Shown piece by piece: positions 1 through 9,686 of a DNA stretch of 64,000 nucleotides. Under the pieces are notes generated by a model that had not been told where the DNA came from, did no database searches, and saw only the letters and a program-made list of their open reading frames with translations. The stretch comes from Streptomyces sp. 2114.4. Its GTDB lineage: Bacteria; Actinomycetota; Actinomycetes; Streptomycetales; Streptomycetaceae. The position numbers and the translations under genes were made by a program. The DNA is taken from the NCBI RefSeq assembly GCF_900187385.1, contig NZ_FYEY01000001.1, positions 2,728,001 to 2,792,000 on the forward strand, written 5' to 3'. Positions within the stretch are counted from its first letter, which is position 1, and every line of letters begins with the position of its first letter.

Positions 1-3000
1 AGAACCGTGCGACCAGCTTGACCAGGGTGGACTTGCCGGCGCCGGTCTCGCCGACGAAGGCCACGGTCTGGCCGGCCGGGATGGTCAGATCGATGCCGGC
101 CAGCGCCGGCTCGTCGCCCTTGCCGTAGTGGAAGTGCACCGCGTCGAAGGCGATGTCGCCCCGCAGCGCGGGCACCTCGCGGGGCCGTTCGGCGGCCGGG
201 GTGGTGGTCGGCTCGCGCAGCAGTTCCTGTATGCGGCCCAGGGAGACGGATGCCTGCTGGTAGCCGTCGAAGACCTGGGAGAGCTGCTGGACGGGGGCGA
301 AGAACAGGTCGATGTAGAGCAGGTAGGCGACCAGCGCGCCGGCGGTGAGGGTGTGGGAGCCGACCCGGTCGGCGCCGACGATCAGCACCAGCGCGGCCGC
401 CACGGACGACAGCAGCTGGACGAACGGGAAGTAGACGGATATCAGGAACTGGCCGCGGACCCGCGCCTGACGGTAGGCGTCGCTGCGGGCGGCGAACCGC
501 TCCGCACCGCGCCGCTCGCGCCTGAACGCCTGGACGATCCGCAGCCCGGCCACGCTCTCCTGGAGATCGCCGTTGACGACGCTGATCCGCTCACGGGCCA
601 GCTCGTACGCCTTCACGCTCTGCTTGCGGAAGAAGTACGTGCCGATGATCAGCGGTGGCAGGGTGGCGAAGACGACCAGGGCCAGCTGGAGGTCGATGGC
701 CAGCAGGGCGACGAGTATGCCGAAGAAGGTGAGCATCGAGACCAGGGCGGTGACCAGGCCGGTCTGCAGGAACGTCGACAACGCGTCCACGTCCGTGGTC
801 ATCCTGGTCATGATCTTGCCGGACAGTTCGCGCTCGTAGTAGTCGAGCCCGAGGCGCTGGAGCTGCGCGAAGATCTTGAGGCGGAGGGAGTAGAGGACCC
901 GCTCGCCGATCCGTCCGGTCATGCGGTTGGCGCCGATCTGCGCGGCCCACTGCGCCAGGACGACGAGCAGGGCGATCCCTGCGGCGGTCCAGACACCGAC
1001 CAGCGCACCGCGCCGGACGCCCTCGTCGATGCCCTGCCGGATCAGGACCGGCAGCAGCAGCCCGGCCAGGGCGTCCAGGGCGACCAGCCCCAGCGCGAAG
1101 GCCAGCGGCCCGCCGAAGCCCTGCAGCAGCCGGCGCAGGCCGTAGGAGCGCTCGGGGCGCACGGCCCGGTCCTCGTCGACGTCCGGAGTGTCCGTTGCGG
1201 GCGGCAGCGCCGCCACCTGGGCGAGCAGTTGGGGGGTCGCAGGGAGTCCGGCCATCGCGGCGCCGATGCCGGGCCCGGCGGCGACGGCCGCGCGGGCCGC
1301 CATCCCGGCCCCGCCCGCCTCGGCCTCCTGTTCACGGCGCACCCACAGCTCGGGGGTGATGGTGCCGGCCGCCCCGGGCCGCCCCGCCGCACCGTCGCCC
1401 CCGGCCTCCGTCTCCCTCCCGGGCGCGACCCCGGCCTCGATCCCGGCCCCGGCCTCGGGTCCGGTGGCGTCCGCCGCCCGGTCCTGAGCCCGCAGCCGGC
1501 CGTCGGCGAACTCACCGTCGAAGATCCCGGACGGCTCACCCGCCGGGTCCCACCCGGTGCCGCCCAGCTCCTCCGGGTCGGCCAGCAGCCTGCGGTAGAG
1601 CGGACAGCGGTCTTCCAGCTCCTCGGTGGTGCCGATGTCGACCAGCCGTCCGTCGTCCAGGACGGCGACCCGGTCGGCGAGCGCCAGGGTGGAGGCGCGG
1701 TGGGCGATGAGCAGTGTGGTCCGGCCCGCCATGACGCCGCGCAGCGCCTCGTGGATCTCGTGCTCGACCCGGGCGTCTACCGCCGAGGTCGCGTCGTCCA
1801 GGACCAGCAGCCGGGGGTCGGTGAGGATGGCGCGGGCCAGGGCGACGCGCTGCCGCTGGCCGCCGGACAGGGTCAGCCCCTGCTCGCCGACCCTGGTGTC
1901 ATAGCCCTGGGGAAGCTCCGCTATGAAGCCGTCGGCCTGGGCGGCGCGGGCCGCGGTGCGCACCTGCTCGTCGGTGGCGTCCGGGTGCCCGTAGGCGATG
2001 TTGTCGCGTATGGAGTCGGAGAACAGGAAGCTGCTCTCGGGCACCAGGCCGATGGCGGCGCGCAGGGACGGAAGGGTCAGGTCGCGCACATCGTGGCCGC
2101 CGACCAGGACCCGGCCCGCAGAGACGTCGTAGAAGCGGGGCAGCAGCAGCGAGAGGGTGGATTTGCCGCTGCCGGACGTGCCGACCACGGCGACCGTCTC
2201 CCCGGCCTCGATGCGCAGCGAGAGGTCGTCGAGGACGGGGCGGAGGGTCCCGGCCTCGCGCACGCCCTCACCCTCCCCCTTGCCCTCGCCGTCCTGCGGT
2301 CGCGCGTAGCCGAAGGTGACCTGGTCGAAGACGACCGTGGCCGGGGCGTCGGCGGGCAGTTCGCGCGCGCCGGCCCGCTCCTCGAGCGACGGCTCGGTGT
2401 CGATCAGCTCGTAGACCCGCTCCACGCCGGCCCGCGCCTGCTGGCCGACGGTCAGCATCATCGCCAGCATCCGGACCGGTCCGACCAGCTGGGCGAGGTA
2501 GGTGGAGAAGGCGACGAAGGTGCCGAGGGTGACCTGTCCCTGGGTGGCCATCCAGCCGCCGAGGGCCAGCATCGCTACCTGTCCGAGCGCCGGTACGGCC
2601 TGCAGGGCGGGGGTGTAGCGGGCGTTGAGCCGGACCGTGCGCAGGCGTCCGGCGAACAGCCGGCGGCTGACCTCGCGCAGCTTGCCGGTCTCCTGCTCCT
2701 CCTGCCCGAAGCCCTTGACGACCCGTACGCCGGAGACCGCGCCGTCCACGACCCCGGCGACGGCGGCGGCCTGCCCCTGGGCGTACCAGGTGGCGGGGAA
2801 GAGGCGGGCGCGGCTGCGCTGGGCGATGAACCACAGGGCGGGGGCGACGGCCAGCGCGATGACGGTGAGCAGCGGGGAGAGCACCGCCATCACGACCAGC
2901 GAGATCAGGAAGAGCAGGACGTTCCCGATCATCATCGGGAGCATGAACAGCAGGCCCTGGATCAGCTGGAGGTCGCTGGTGGCGCGGCCGACGACCTGGC

Positions 3001-3358
3001 CGGTGCTCAGCTCGTCCTGCCGCCGGCCGTCGAGCCGGGAGATCGCGCCGAACATCCGGGTCCGCAGGTCGTGCTGGGCGTCCAGGGCGAGCCGGCCGCC
3101 GTAGAAGCGGCGGATGTAGGTGAGGACGTAGACCGCGACCGCGGCGACGACCAGGAGGGCGGCCCAGGGGGCGAGGGCGCGCTCGTGCTTGACGATGACA
3201 TCGTCGATGATCAGCTTCGGGACGAGCGGGACCAGGGCCAGCACGGCCATCCCGGCGAGCGAGGAGCCGAGGGCGAGCAGCACGTCCTTTTTGTACTGCC
3301 AGCAGTCGCGGATCAGCCGCCGCGCCCAGCCCGCTCGTTTTGAATCCGTCCCCGCCAC
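1..3358 (-). CDS. Fused two-halves ABC exporter (TMD-NBD-TMD-NBD), C-terminus off the window edge
   Basis: A single frame runs unbroken from a GTG at 3358 (preceded by GGGAGG) to the left edge, about 1,119 codons, so the end is missing. Order: TMD1 (residues about 20-330), NBD1 with Walker A GTSGSGKST near residue 393, signature LSGGQ near 496 and Walker B LLVLDDATS near 515-524, then a low-complexity linker of roughly 170 residues, TMD2, and the start of NBD2 with a second Walker A (GETGAGKST near 1102). This is the heterodimeric type IV exporter layout (TmrAB/BmrCD class) fused into one polypeptide. NBD1 has Asp where the catalytic Glu should follow Walker B, as in the degenerate half of such pumps. 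Substrate unknown. It sits 217 bp downstream of the GH65 gene and is separated from it by a hairpin. Confidence 0.9.
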   Translation of the reverse strand, partial: MAGTDSKRAGWARRLIRDCWQYKKDVLLALGSSLAGMAVLALVPLVPKLIIDDVIVKHERALAPWAALLVVAAVAVYVLTYIRRFYGGRLALDAQHDLRTRMFGAISRLDGRRQDELSTGQVVGRATSDLQLIQGLLFMLPMMIGNVLLFLISLVVMAVLSPLLTVIALAVAPALWFIAQRSRARLFPATWYAQGQAAAVAGVVDGAVSGVRVVKGFGQEEQETGKLREVSRRLFAGRLRTVRLNARYTPALQAVPALGQVAMLALGGWMATQGQVTLGTFVAFSTYLAQLVGPVRMLAMMLTVGQQARAGVERVYELIDTEPSLEERAGARELPADAPATVVFDQVTFGYARPQDGEGKGEGEGVREAGTLRPVLDDLSLRIEAGETVAVVGTSGSGKSTLSLLLPRFYDVSAGRVLVGGHDVRDLTLPSLRAAIGLVPESSFLFSDSIRDNIAYGHPDATDEQVRTAARAAQADGFIAELPQGYDTRVGEQGLTLSGGQRQRVALARAILTDPRLLVLDDATSAVDARVEHEIHEALRGVMAGRTTLLIAHRASTLALADRVAVLDDGRLVDIGTTEELEDRCPLYRRLLADPEELGGTGWDPAGEPSGIFDGEFADGRLRAQDRAADATGPEAGAGIEAGVAPGRETEAGGDGAAGRPGAAGTITPELWVRREQEAEAGGAGMAARAAVAAGPGIGAAMAGLPATPQLLAQVAALPPATDTPDVDEDRAVRPERSYGLRRLLQGFGGPLAFALGLVALDALAGLLLPVLIRQGIDEGVRRGALVGVWTAAGIALLVVLAQWAAQIGANRMTGRIGERVLYSLRLKIFAQLQRLGLDYYERELSGKIMTRMTTDVDALSTFLQTGLVTALVSMLTFFGILVALLAIDLQLALVVFATLPPLIIGTYFFRKQSVKAYELARERISVVNGDLQESVAGLRIVQAFRRERRGAERFAARSDAYRQARVRGQFLISVYFPFVQLLSSVAAALVLIVGADRVGSHTLTAGALVAYLLYIDLFFAPVQQLSQVFDGYQQASVSLGRIQELLREPTTTPAAERPREVPALRGDIAFDAVHFHYGKGDEPALAGIDLTIPAGQTVAFVGETGAGKSTLVKLVARF

Positions 3359-3478
3359 CCGGTGCCTCCCGCGCCTCGACTCCTGACGCCTGGCACCAAC
3401 ACCGCGGGCGGCGGATTTCATCCCGCCGCAACAATTCTCCGGACGGAGCGGGGCACCCCGTCCACCTGCGCACGCGGG

Positions 3479-3513
3479 ACGGCCCCCTCCCGGGTGGTCC
3501 GGTAGGGGGCCGT
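3479..3513 (-). terminator. Intrinsic terminator-like hairpin after the GH65 gene
   Basis: Perfect 10-bp inverted repeat ACGGCCCCCT / AGGGGGCCGT with a 15-nt loop, in the gap between the GH65 stop and the ABC exporter start. No U-tract, which is usual for Streptomyces terminators. Confidence 0.6.
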
Positions 3514-3575
3514 CTCCAGCGGGGGCCGTCTCCGTCCGAGACGTCGCCGGCAGGGCGGACGCGTGTGCCGAGCGG

Positions 3576-6494
3576 CTACTTCACCCGCTGCACCGTCAGC
3601 TCCGCGATCCCCGGATGCGGCTTCGGCTTGCCGTCCTTCCCCTTGCCCTGGTCACCGTGCACCACGACCCGTACGTACCGGGCCGGCGTCTTTCCCGCGT
3701 ATCCGGTCCCCGACCAGTGCTTTCCGTCCCGGGAGACCTGGACGTTGTAGTCCTTGGGCCGGGTCGTGTTCCAGTGCGGGGTGATCTGCCCGACGCGGGT
3801 GGTGCGGCCGAGGTCGACGGTGAGGGTGCCGTCCTCGGAGTTGGGCACCCAGGCGGTGGTGCCGTTGCCGTCCACCGCGGCGGCCGCGTACAGACCGGGC
3901 TCCTCGGACGTCGCCTTGGCGGACGTGCAGCGGGCCGCGTTCGAGGTGGCCGCCAGGTCCGGGCGACGGGTCTTCAGGACGGCCGGCGCCCCACGGCTGA
4001 CGATCTTGTCGCCCTCCGGGGTCTCGATCCGCATCGGCGCACCGGCGGTCAGCCGCACGGTGGTCTGGTGGGCGCCGAGGGCGATGTCGTAGGTCCGCCC
4101 CTGCCAGTGCAGGCCGCGCAGGGTGACGCCCTGGGCGAGCTGCGGCGGCAGCATCGGGTCGAGGTGTACCGCGTTCTCCCGCAGCCGCAGCCCCGTCAGC
4201 CCGTGGGTGAAGGTCTGCAGGAAGCCGCCCTTGCCGGTGAGGAAGTCCTGTGCGGGCTTGCCGGCGTGCGGGTCCTCGGCGCCGGCCTTCTCGCCGCGCG
4301 CCTCGGAGAACTGGTCGAACGGCCCGCGGACGAACGGCTGGATGGACCGCCTCAGGTAGGTGTACGTCGAGCAGCCGGGTTCGCCGATCCCGGCCGCGTC
4401 GATGGCGTGCACCGAGTCCGTCATGGCCGGGCCGTCCGGGTCGGTGTGCCCGGCGTAGAAGTCCAGCGTGCGGGCCGCCTGGGTCTGCGACATCGGCCAT
4501 TCCAGCGGGTACATCAGCAGCACGGTGTCGGCCTGCTTGATGGTCGTTCCCTTGTACCCGGCGTACTGCTCGAAGATCTTCTTCTTGCTGTCGTAGGGGA
4601 TGCGCAGCTTGTCGGCGATGGTGTTCCAGGAGGCCGGTGCCTTTTCGCCGAGGATCGCGGCGACGCGGGTGGCGTGGCGCAGCGCGGTGGCGGCGCCGGC
4701 GTTGGTGAAGACACCGTCGTTGACGCCGTTGCTGTACTCGTCGGGCCCTGCGACGTTCTTGACGGAGTAGCTGCCGTCGGCGTTGTGGGTGGCCCGTGAG
4801 GCCCAGAATTCGGCGATGCCCTTGAGGACCGGCCAGCCGCGGGACTTCAGCCAGGCGGTGTCCTTGGTGGCGAGGTAGTACTGCCAGGTGGCGAGGGAGA
4901 TGTCGCCCATGAGGTGGTTCTGGGTCTTGCAGTGCGGCGGGTCCCAGCTGTGGCACTCGTTCCACAGGTCGCCCTTGCTGCCGCTGGTCCAGGGGTAGAA
5001 CAGCCCCTTGTAGCCCAGCTTCGCGGCGTTGGCGCGGGCCCCGGCCCGGGTCTTGTAGCGGTAGTCGACGATCGACTTGGCGAGGTCGGGGTGGGCGGCG
5101 AGCAGGCCCGGGTACATCCAGGTCTCGGCGTCCCAGAAGACCTCACCGGCGTAGTTGTCGCTGGTCAGGCCGGTGGGGCCGATGCTGTTGCCGCTGCCGG
5201 CGCGGGTGGAGGACAGCAGTCCGTACTGCGCCGAGCGCACCCAGGACTGCAGATCCCGCTTGCCCTTCACCTCGATGTCGCTGCGCCACAGCCGCTGCCA
5301 GGCGGCGGCGTGCCGGGCGAAGAGGGCGTCCCAGCCGCGGTCGGCGGCCCGGCGCGAGGCCGCGTCGGCGGCGGCGCGCGGGGAGCGGGAGGTGAGGGCG
5401 GTGTCCACGCCGACGTACTTGGTCAGTTCGTACGAGCGGCCGCTGCGGACCGGGAAGGAGACCCGCTGCCGGTTGCTGAGCCCGTCCGCCCGTGGCGCCT
5501 GTCCGGGACGGTCCGCGCGCACTCCGGCCCCGGGGCGCAGCGTGGAGGCCACCGCGCCCTCGGTCTTCGTCCCGTCGGTGCGGAACCCGACGCCCATGGT
5601 GCGGCCGGAATCCCGGCCGGCGCCGGACTCCTTGCCGCGGGGCTCCGTGCCGCCGGTGTCCTTGCCGGCAGCGCCCTGCCCGCCGGCTTCCTTGCCGCCG
5701 GTGGCGGACCCGGCGTCGGACGCCGTCATCCGGCGGGCGCCGCGGCCGTCGAGGCGGTCGGTGACGGTGGCGTCGCCGCTCCAGTGGGGCGTCATCCGCA
5801 GGCGTACGGCGCCGGTGTGGGCGTCGTTGCGGTCGGCGAGCACGTCGTAGACCAGGTCGGTGGCGCGGCCGTCGGCGGCCGTCCAGGTCAGCGAGGTACG
5901 GACGAATCCGCAGCGCAGCGAGAGCGTCTGGCGGTAGTGCGAGATCCGGCCGGGTGCGGTGGCCGAGGAGAAGGTGTCGGGGTGCGCGCCGCCGGTGGCG
6001 ACATCGAGGGTGGTCCAGGTGGGGAGGGCGGCGATGGCCTGCCGGCCCTTTACGCTCTTGGGTCCCTTGGCGTACAGGCCGGAGACGAAGGAGCCGTCGT
6101 ACTCCGGTGTCTTCAGCGGCCAGCCGGTCGTGCCGCCGGGCGCGGCGTAGCCGGTGCCGTTGGGCGGCACCCGCTGTCCGAGGTAGCCGTTGCCGACGAA
6201 GGCGTGGTGGCTGTCCTTGGGGTCGATCTTGCTGCTGGTGGCGGTCCAGCCGTCGCTGCCGTCGCCCTTCATGCAAGGGCCCTGGGCGCCGTCGGCCCGC
6301 TGGGGCGCGGGCACCGGTGCGGAGGCGGAGGCCGAGACGGGCGCGAGGATCGCGACCAGGGCCGTGGCGAGCAGCGGGGCGACCAGCTTGCGGGAGCGGG
6401 GCGCCACCGGCCCGGACGGCTGCCCGGCCGCGGGAGAGTGCTCCGCCGGGGGCTGCGGGGGCGGGTCCACGGGGTGCTGTGCCGAATGTTCCAT
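3576..6494 (-). CDS. Secreted glycoside hydrolase family 65 protein with C-terminal discoidin domain
   Basis: 972 residues. An unusually long Pro-rich N-region precedes a hydrophobic stretch (about residues 35-58) ending near an Ala-rich cleavage region, so export is likely. The centre matches the GH65 (alpha,alpha-trehalase/trehalose phosphorylase) fold: the substrate-pocket stretch VFWDAETWMYP and the GPDEYSNG motif near residue 581, whose Glu is the family general acid. The last 120 residues resemble an F5/8-type C (discoidin) carbohydrate-binding domain. Family knowledge suggests hydrolysis of an alpha-linked disaccharide such as trehalose outside the cell; the exact substrate is an inference. 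About residues 245-340 form a Gly/Lys-rich low-complexity insert unlike the rest. Transcribed alone and followed by a hairpin. Confidence 0.88.
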   Translation of the reverse strand: MEHSAQHPVDPPPQPPAEHSPAAGQPSGPVAPRSRKLVAPLLATALVAILAPVSASASAPVPAPQRADGAQGPCMKGDGSDGWTATSSKIDPKDSHHAFVGNGYLGQRVPPNGTGYAAPGGTTGWPLKTPEYDGSFVSGLYAKGPKSVKGRQAIAALPTWTTLDVATGGAHPDTFSSATAPGRISHYRQTLSLRCGFVRTSLTWTAADGRATDLVYDVLADRNDAHTGAVRLRMTPHWSGDATVTDRLDGRGARRMTASDAGSATGGKEAGGQGAAGKDTGGTEPRGKESGAGRDSGRTMGVGFRTDGTKTEGAVASTLRPGAGVRADRPGQAPRADGLSNRQRVSFPVRSGRSYELTKYVGVDTALTSRSPRAAADAASRRAADRGWDALFARHAAAWQRLWRSDIEVKGKRDLQSWVRSAQYGLLSSTRAGSGNSIGPTGLTSDNYAGEVFWDAETWMYPGLLAAHPDLAKSIVDYRYKTRAGARANAAKLGYKGLFYPWTSGSKGDLWNECHSWDPPHCKTQNHLMGDISLATWQYYLATKDTAWLKSRGWPVLKGIAEFWASRATHNADGSYSVKNVAGPDEYSNGVNDGVFTNAGAATALRHATRVAAILGEKAPASWNTIADKLRIPYDSKKKIFEQYAGYKGTTIKQADTVLLMYPLEWPMSQTQAARTLDFYAGHTDPDGPAMTDSVHAIDAAGIGEPGCSTYTYLRRSIQPFVRGPFDQFSEARGEKAGAEDPHAGKPAQDFLTGKGGFLQTFTHGLTGLRLRENAVHLDPMLPPQLAQGVTLRGLHWQGRTYDIALGAHQTTVRLTAGAPMRIETPEGDKIVSRGAPAVLKTRRPDLAATSNAARCTSAKATSEEPGLYAAAAVDGNGTTAWVPNSEDGTLTVDLGRTTRVGQITPHWNTTRPKDYNVQVSRDGKHWSGTGYAGKTPARYVRVVVHGDQGKGKDGKPKPHPGIAELTVQRVK

Positions 6495-6691
6495 GGTTCT
6501 CCGTCGTATGTGTGCGCCCGTGCCGCACTACCGCGACACGGACATCACCTTGAACATCATCAGGCCCCCGCCTGCACGGCACCCTAGGCCGCTTCCCCCG
6601 TTCGGGTCACGGCCTTCCGGCCACGAAATTGTCCGGGCGCCTCCGGATCGCCACCCCCATGGATCACGCGGACCCTGGCTGCGGCTACACT

Positions 6692-6716
6692 TTTAGACTG
6701 ACCAGTCAGATCAAAA
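6692..6716. promoter_or_regulatory. TetR-type dyad operator before the ABC ATPase-YhgE-TetR operon
   Basis: CTGACCAGTCAG (6698-6709) is a 5-bp-arm dyad (CTGAC, 2-nt spacer, GTCAG) flanked by TTTT on the left and AAAA on the right. It lies 15-25 bp before the first start codon of an operon that ends with its own TetR gene, so autoregulation by that repressor is the natural reading. Confidence 0.6.
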
Positions 6717-6730
6717 GGGGAGGGGTGTTT

Positions 6731-7594
6731 GTGAACACCACCCGCCAGGGGGCGGCGGTCGACGCCAGGGGAATCGGGGTGGAGGGCCCGAGAGGGTGGG
6801 CCTTCCGGGGCATCGACATCTCCGCGGAACCGGGCACCCTGATCGCGGTCGAGGGCTCCTCGGGCTCCGGCCGCACCTGCCTGCTGCTGGCCCTCACCGG
6901 CCGGATGCGGATCACCGAGGGCACGGCGACGGTCGCCGGGCTTCCGCTGCCCCAGCGGATGGGTACGGTGCGCAGCCGTACCGCCATCGCCCACGTACCG
7001 GGCGTCGTCGACCTCGAACCGGCCCTCACGGTCGGCGAACACCTCAGGGAGCAGGCCCTGCTGGGCCACCGCTTCCAGGGCCTCGGCGCCTCGCTCCCCT
7101 GGAGCAAGCGCCACAAGGAGGCCACCCGGGCCCGGATCGAGGCCGCGCTCGCCGCCGTCCGGCTCGACCCCGCCACCCTGCCCAAGGGGCTGCGGACGGC
7201 CGTACGCGATCTGGAGCGGATCGAGGCGCTGCGGCTCTCCGTCGCGCTCGGGATCATGCACGGCCCGCGCCTGCTGGCCGTCGACGATGTGGACCTCAAG
7301 CTCTCGGAGGCCGAACGCGCCCAGGCCTGGCAGATGCTGCGGGACCTCGCGCTGGAGGGCACCACCGTCGTGGCGGCCGGCAGCGACGCACCGGCGGACG
7401 CCCTGGTCGTCCGCACCACGCGGACGAAGCCCGCAACCGCGGCCGCAGCCCCCGCCAAGGACGAACCCTCCGCCCCCGCCAAGGGCGAACCCCGCACCGC
7501 CGAGCAGGACGAGCCTTCGGCCCCCGTCCAGGACGCGCCCCACACCACCGAGGAGGAAGCAGCGCATGCGTTCGCCGAGACTGGCCGCGCTTGA
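6731..7594 (+). CDS. ABC transporter ATP-binding subunit paired with a YhgE/Pip protein
   Basis: About 287 residues. The start is taken as GTG 6731, 7 nt after GGAGG in a GGGGAGGGG tract; GTG 6725 is the alternative. It shows a P-loop-type GSSGSGRTCLLL, with Arg in place of the usual Lys of Walker A, and a Walker-B-like segment LLAVDDVDLKLSEAE. No clear LSGGQ signature is present. These departures make it a weak or atypical ATPase. The last 60 residues are a low-complexity Ala/Pro/Glu tail. It overlaps the next gene by 29 bp, implying coupled translation. The family accompanies YhgE/Pip membrane proteins and TetR regulators in actinobacteria; the cargo is unknown. Confidence 0.8.
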   Translation: MNTTRQGAAVDARGIGVEGPRGWAFRGIDISAEPGTLIAVEGSSGSGRTCLLLALTGRMRITEGTATVAGLPLPQRMGTVRSRTAIAHVPGVVDLEPALTVGEHLREQALLGHRFQGLGASLPWSKRHKEATRARIEAALAAVRLDPATLPKGLRTAVRDLERIEALRLSVALGIMHGPRLLAVDDVDLKLSEAERAQAWQMLRDLALEGTTVVAAGSDAPADALVVRTTRTKPATAAAAPAKDEPSAPAKGEPRTAEQDEPSAPVQDAPHTTEEEAAHAFAETGRA

Positions 7595-9686
7595 GCTCAA
7601 GCGGTTCGGCAGGGGAAAGCTTCCCCGCCTGGGCCTGGTCGCCCTGATGCTGATCCCGCTGCTCTACGGGGCCCTGTACCTGTGCTCCTTCTGGGACCCC
7701 TACAGCCGCCTGGACAAGATCCCGGTGGCCCTCGTCAACGACGACAAGGGCGCCACCACCGGCGGCAAGAAGATCACCGCGGGCGACGACCTGGCCGAAA
7801 ACCTCAAGGACAGCAAGAAGTTCCACTGGGAGGACGTCAGCGCCGCGGACGCCGCCAAGGGCGTCGAGAACGGCACGTACTACCTCTCGCTGACCGTCCC
7901 CGAGGACTTCAGCAAGCGGATCGCCTCCAGCTCCGGGGACACCCCGCAGACGGGCGCGCTCAAGGTCCGTACGAACGACGCCAACAACTACGTCGTCGGC
8001 TCGATCTCCAAGACGGTCTTCTCCGAGGTGCGTGCCAAGACCTCGGCCACCTCGGCGCGGGCCATGCTCGACAAGATCTTCATCTCCTTCTCCGACCTGC
8101 ACGACAAGACCGCCGAGGCGGCGGACGGGGCCGGGAAGGTGGACAAGGGGGTCGGCTCGGCCAAGAAGGGCTCCGGTGATCTCGCGGACGGCCTCGGCAA
8201 GCTCAACGACGGCGCCGGCAAGGTCAGTCAGGGCGCCGGTGACCTGAGCAAGGGCGCCTCCACGGCCGTCGCCAAGGCCCGGGAGCTCAGCGCGGGCGCG
8301 GGCCGGGTCGCCGACGGCACCCAGCAGCTCGCCGAGAAGGTCCACGGCCTCGCCAAGAAGGACCTGCCCTTCCTGCGTGAGCACGGCAAGGAGATCGGCC
8401 GGGGCGCGCAGTTCGTCGCCGACGCCACCGAGACCATCGGCGACGTCCTCGACACCCTGCCGAACGACTCCGCCAAGGCCGCCACGCAGGCCCGCAAGAA
8501 CGCCGACAACGCCGCGGAGATCTACCAGGACCGCTGCGGCGGGCTGCTGGACACCGACGCCGACTGCACCAAGCTGAAGGCGCTCGCGGACGGCAGCAAG
8601 GTGGCCGCCGACGCGGCGGAGAAGGTCAACGACGCCATCGCCGGAGCCGACTTCGGGCAGCTGCGCAGCAAGCTGCGCGAGATCCACCAGGGCGCGGAGA
8701 TGGTCGCCCAGCAGGCACCGGGCATCGGGCAGCGCGCGGACACCGCGATCCGTCAGATCAACGCGCTCAACGCCGGGGCCCACAAGGTCTCCGAGGGCGC
8801 GGGCCTGTTCGCGAACGGCATCGGCACCCTCGCCGACGGCGCGGGCAAGGTCGCCGACGGCGCCGGCAAGGTCCACAGCGGCGTCGGTGTCGCCAAGGAC
8901 GGCGCCGTCAAGCTCACCGGCGGTCTCTTCAAGCTCAAGGACGGCACCAACCAGCTGGCCGACGGGCTGCACGACGGCGTCGCCAAGATCCCCGACTACA
9001 ACAAGAAGGACCGCGACGACCGCACCAAGGTGATGGCCGACCCGGTCGAGCTGGCCGCCAAGTCGATGCACAAGGCGCCCAACTACGGCACCGGCCTGGC
9101 GCCGTACTTCATCCCGCTCTCCCTGTGGGTGGGCGCGATGGTCGCGTTCATGCTGCTCCCGGCGCTGAGCAAGCGGGCGCTGGCCGCCGGCGCCCCGGGC
9201 TGGCGGATCACCCTCGGTTCCTGGCTGCCGGCCTACGCCGTCGGCGTGGTGCAGGTGCTGGCCCTGATGGCCGTCCTGCACTGGGGCCTGGGCCTGGAGA
9301 TGGCCCGCTCGGCCGGCACCGTCGGCTTCCTGCTGCTGGCCACGGCCTGCTTCACCGCCATCATCCAGCTGCTGGGCGCGTTCTTCGGCCCGGCCGGCCG
9401 GGTGCTCACGCTGGTCGTGCTGATGCTCCAGCTGACCTCGGCGGGCGGCACCTACCCGGTGCAGACCAGCCCCGGGTTCTTCGCCGCCATCCACCCGTTC
9501 CTGCCGATGAGTTACGTGGTCGACGGCCTGCGCCGGCTGATCACCGGTGGTGACCTCGCCATCGTCCAGCAGGGCTGTGTGGTCCTGGTGGTCTTCACCG
9601 TCGGCGCGCTGGCGCTCACCGCCCTCGCGGCGCGCAGCCGGCAGGTCGTCCGGATGAAGGACCTGCACCCGGAACTCAGCCTGTGA
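7566..9686 (+). CDS. YhgE/Pip-domain membrane protein (ABC-2-like exporter/scaffold)
   Basis: 706 residues starting at ATG 7566 behind GAGGAGGAAGC. One N-terminal membrane span (about residues 19-40) is followed by the extracytoplasmic YhgE domain (PVALVNDDKGA). A long coiled section full of Asp-Gly/Ala-Gly/Lys repeats (LADGAGKVADGAGKV and similar, residues about 180-480) comes next, then five or six C-terminal membrane helices. This is the standard YhgE/Pip layout, related to phage-infection protein and to EsaA/MmpL-like export components. Neighbouring ATPase and TetR genes overlap it, so the three form one operon. Role by analogy: export or cell-envelope stress, not provable from sequence. 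Confidence 0.9.
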   Translation: MRSPRLAALELKRFGRGKLPRLGLVALMLIPLLYGALYLCSFWDPYSRLDKIPVALVNDDKGATTGGKKITAGDDLAENLKDSKKFHWEDVSAADAAKGVENGTYYLSLTVPEDFSKRIASSSGDTPQTGALKVRTNDANNYVVGSISKTVFSEVRAKTSATSARAMLDKIFISFSDLHDKTAEAADGAGKVDKGVGSAKKGSGDLADGLGKLNDGAGKVSQGAGDLSKGASTAVAKARELSAGAGRVADGTQQLAEKVHGLAKKDLPFLREHGKEIGRGAQFVADATETIGDVLDTLPNDSAKAATQARKNADNAAEIYQDRCGGLLDTDADCTKLKALADGSKVAADAAEKVNDAIAGADFGQLRSKLREIHQGAEMVAQQAPGIGQRADTAIRQINALNAGAHKVSEGAGLFANGIGTLADGAGKVADGAGKVHSGVGVAKDGAVKLTGGLFKLKDGTNQLADGLHDGVAKIPDYNKKDRDDRTKVMADPVELAAKSMHKAPNYGTGLAPYFIPLSLWVGAMVAFMLLPALSKRALAAGAPGWRITLGSWLPAYAVGVVQVLALMAVLHWGLGLEMARSAGTVGFLLLATACFTAIIQLLGAFFGPAGRVLTLVVLMLQLTSAGGTYPVQTSPGFFAAIHPFLPMSYVVDGLRRLITGGDLAIVQQGCVVLVVFTVGALALTALAARSRQVVRMKDLHPELSL

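Noticed and set aside
128..3343. 1,071-residue plus-strand open frame
   Set aside because: It mirrors the ABC exporter on the other strand; composition is Gly/Asp/Gln/Arg-rich with no domain, typical of a GC-bias shadow.
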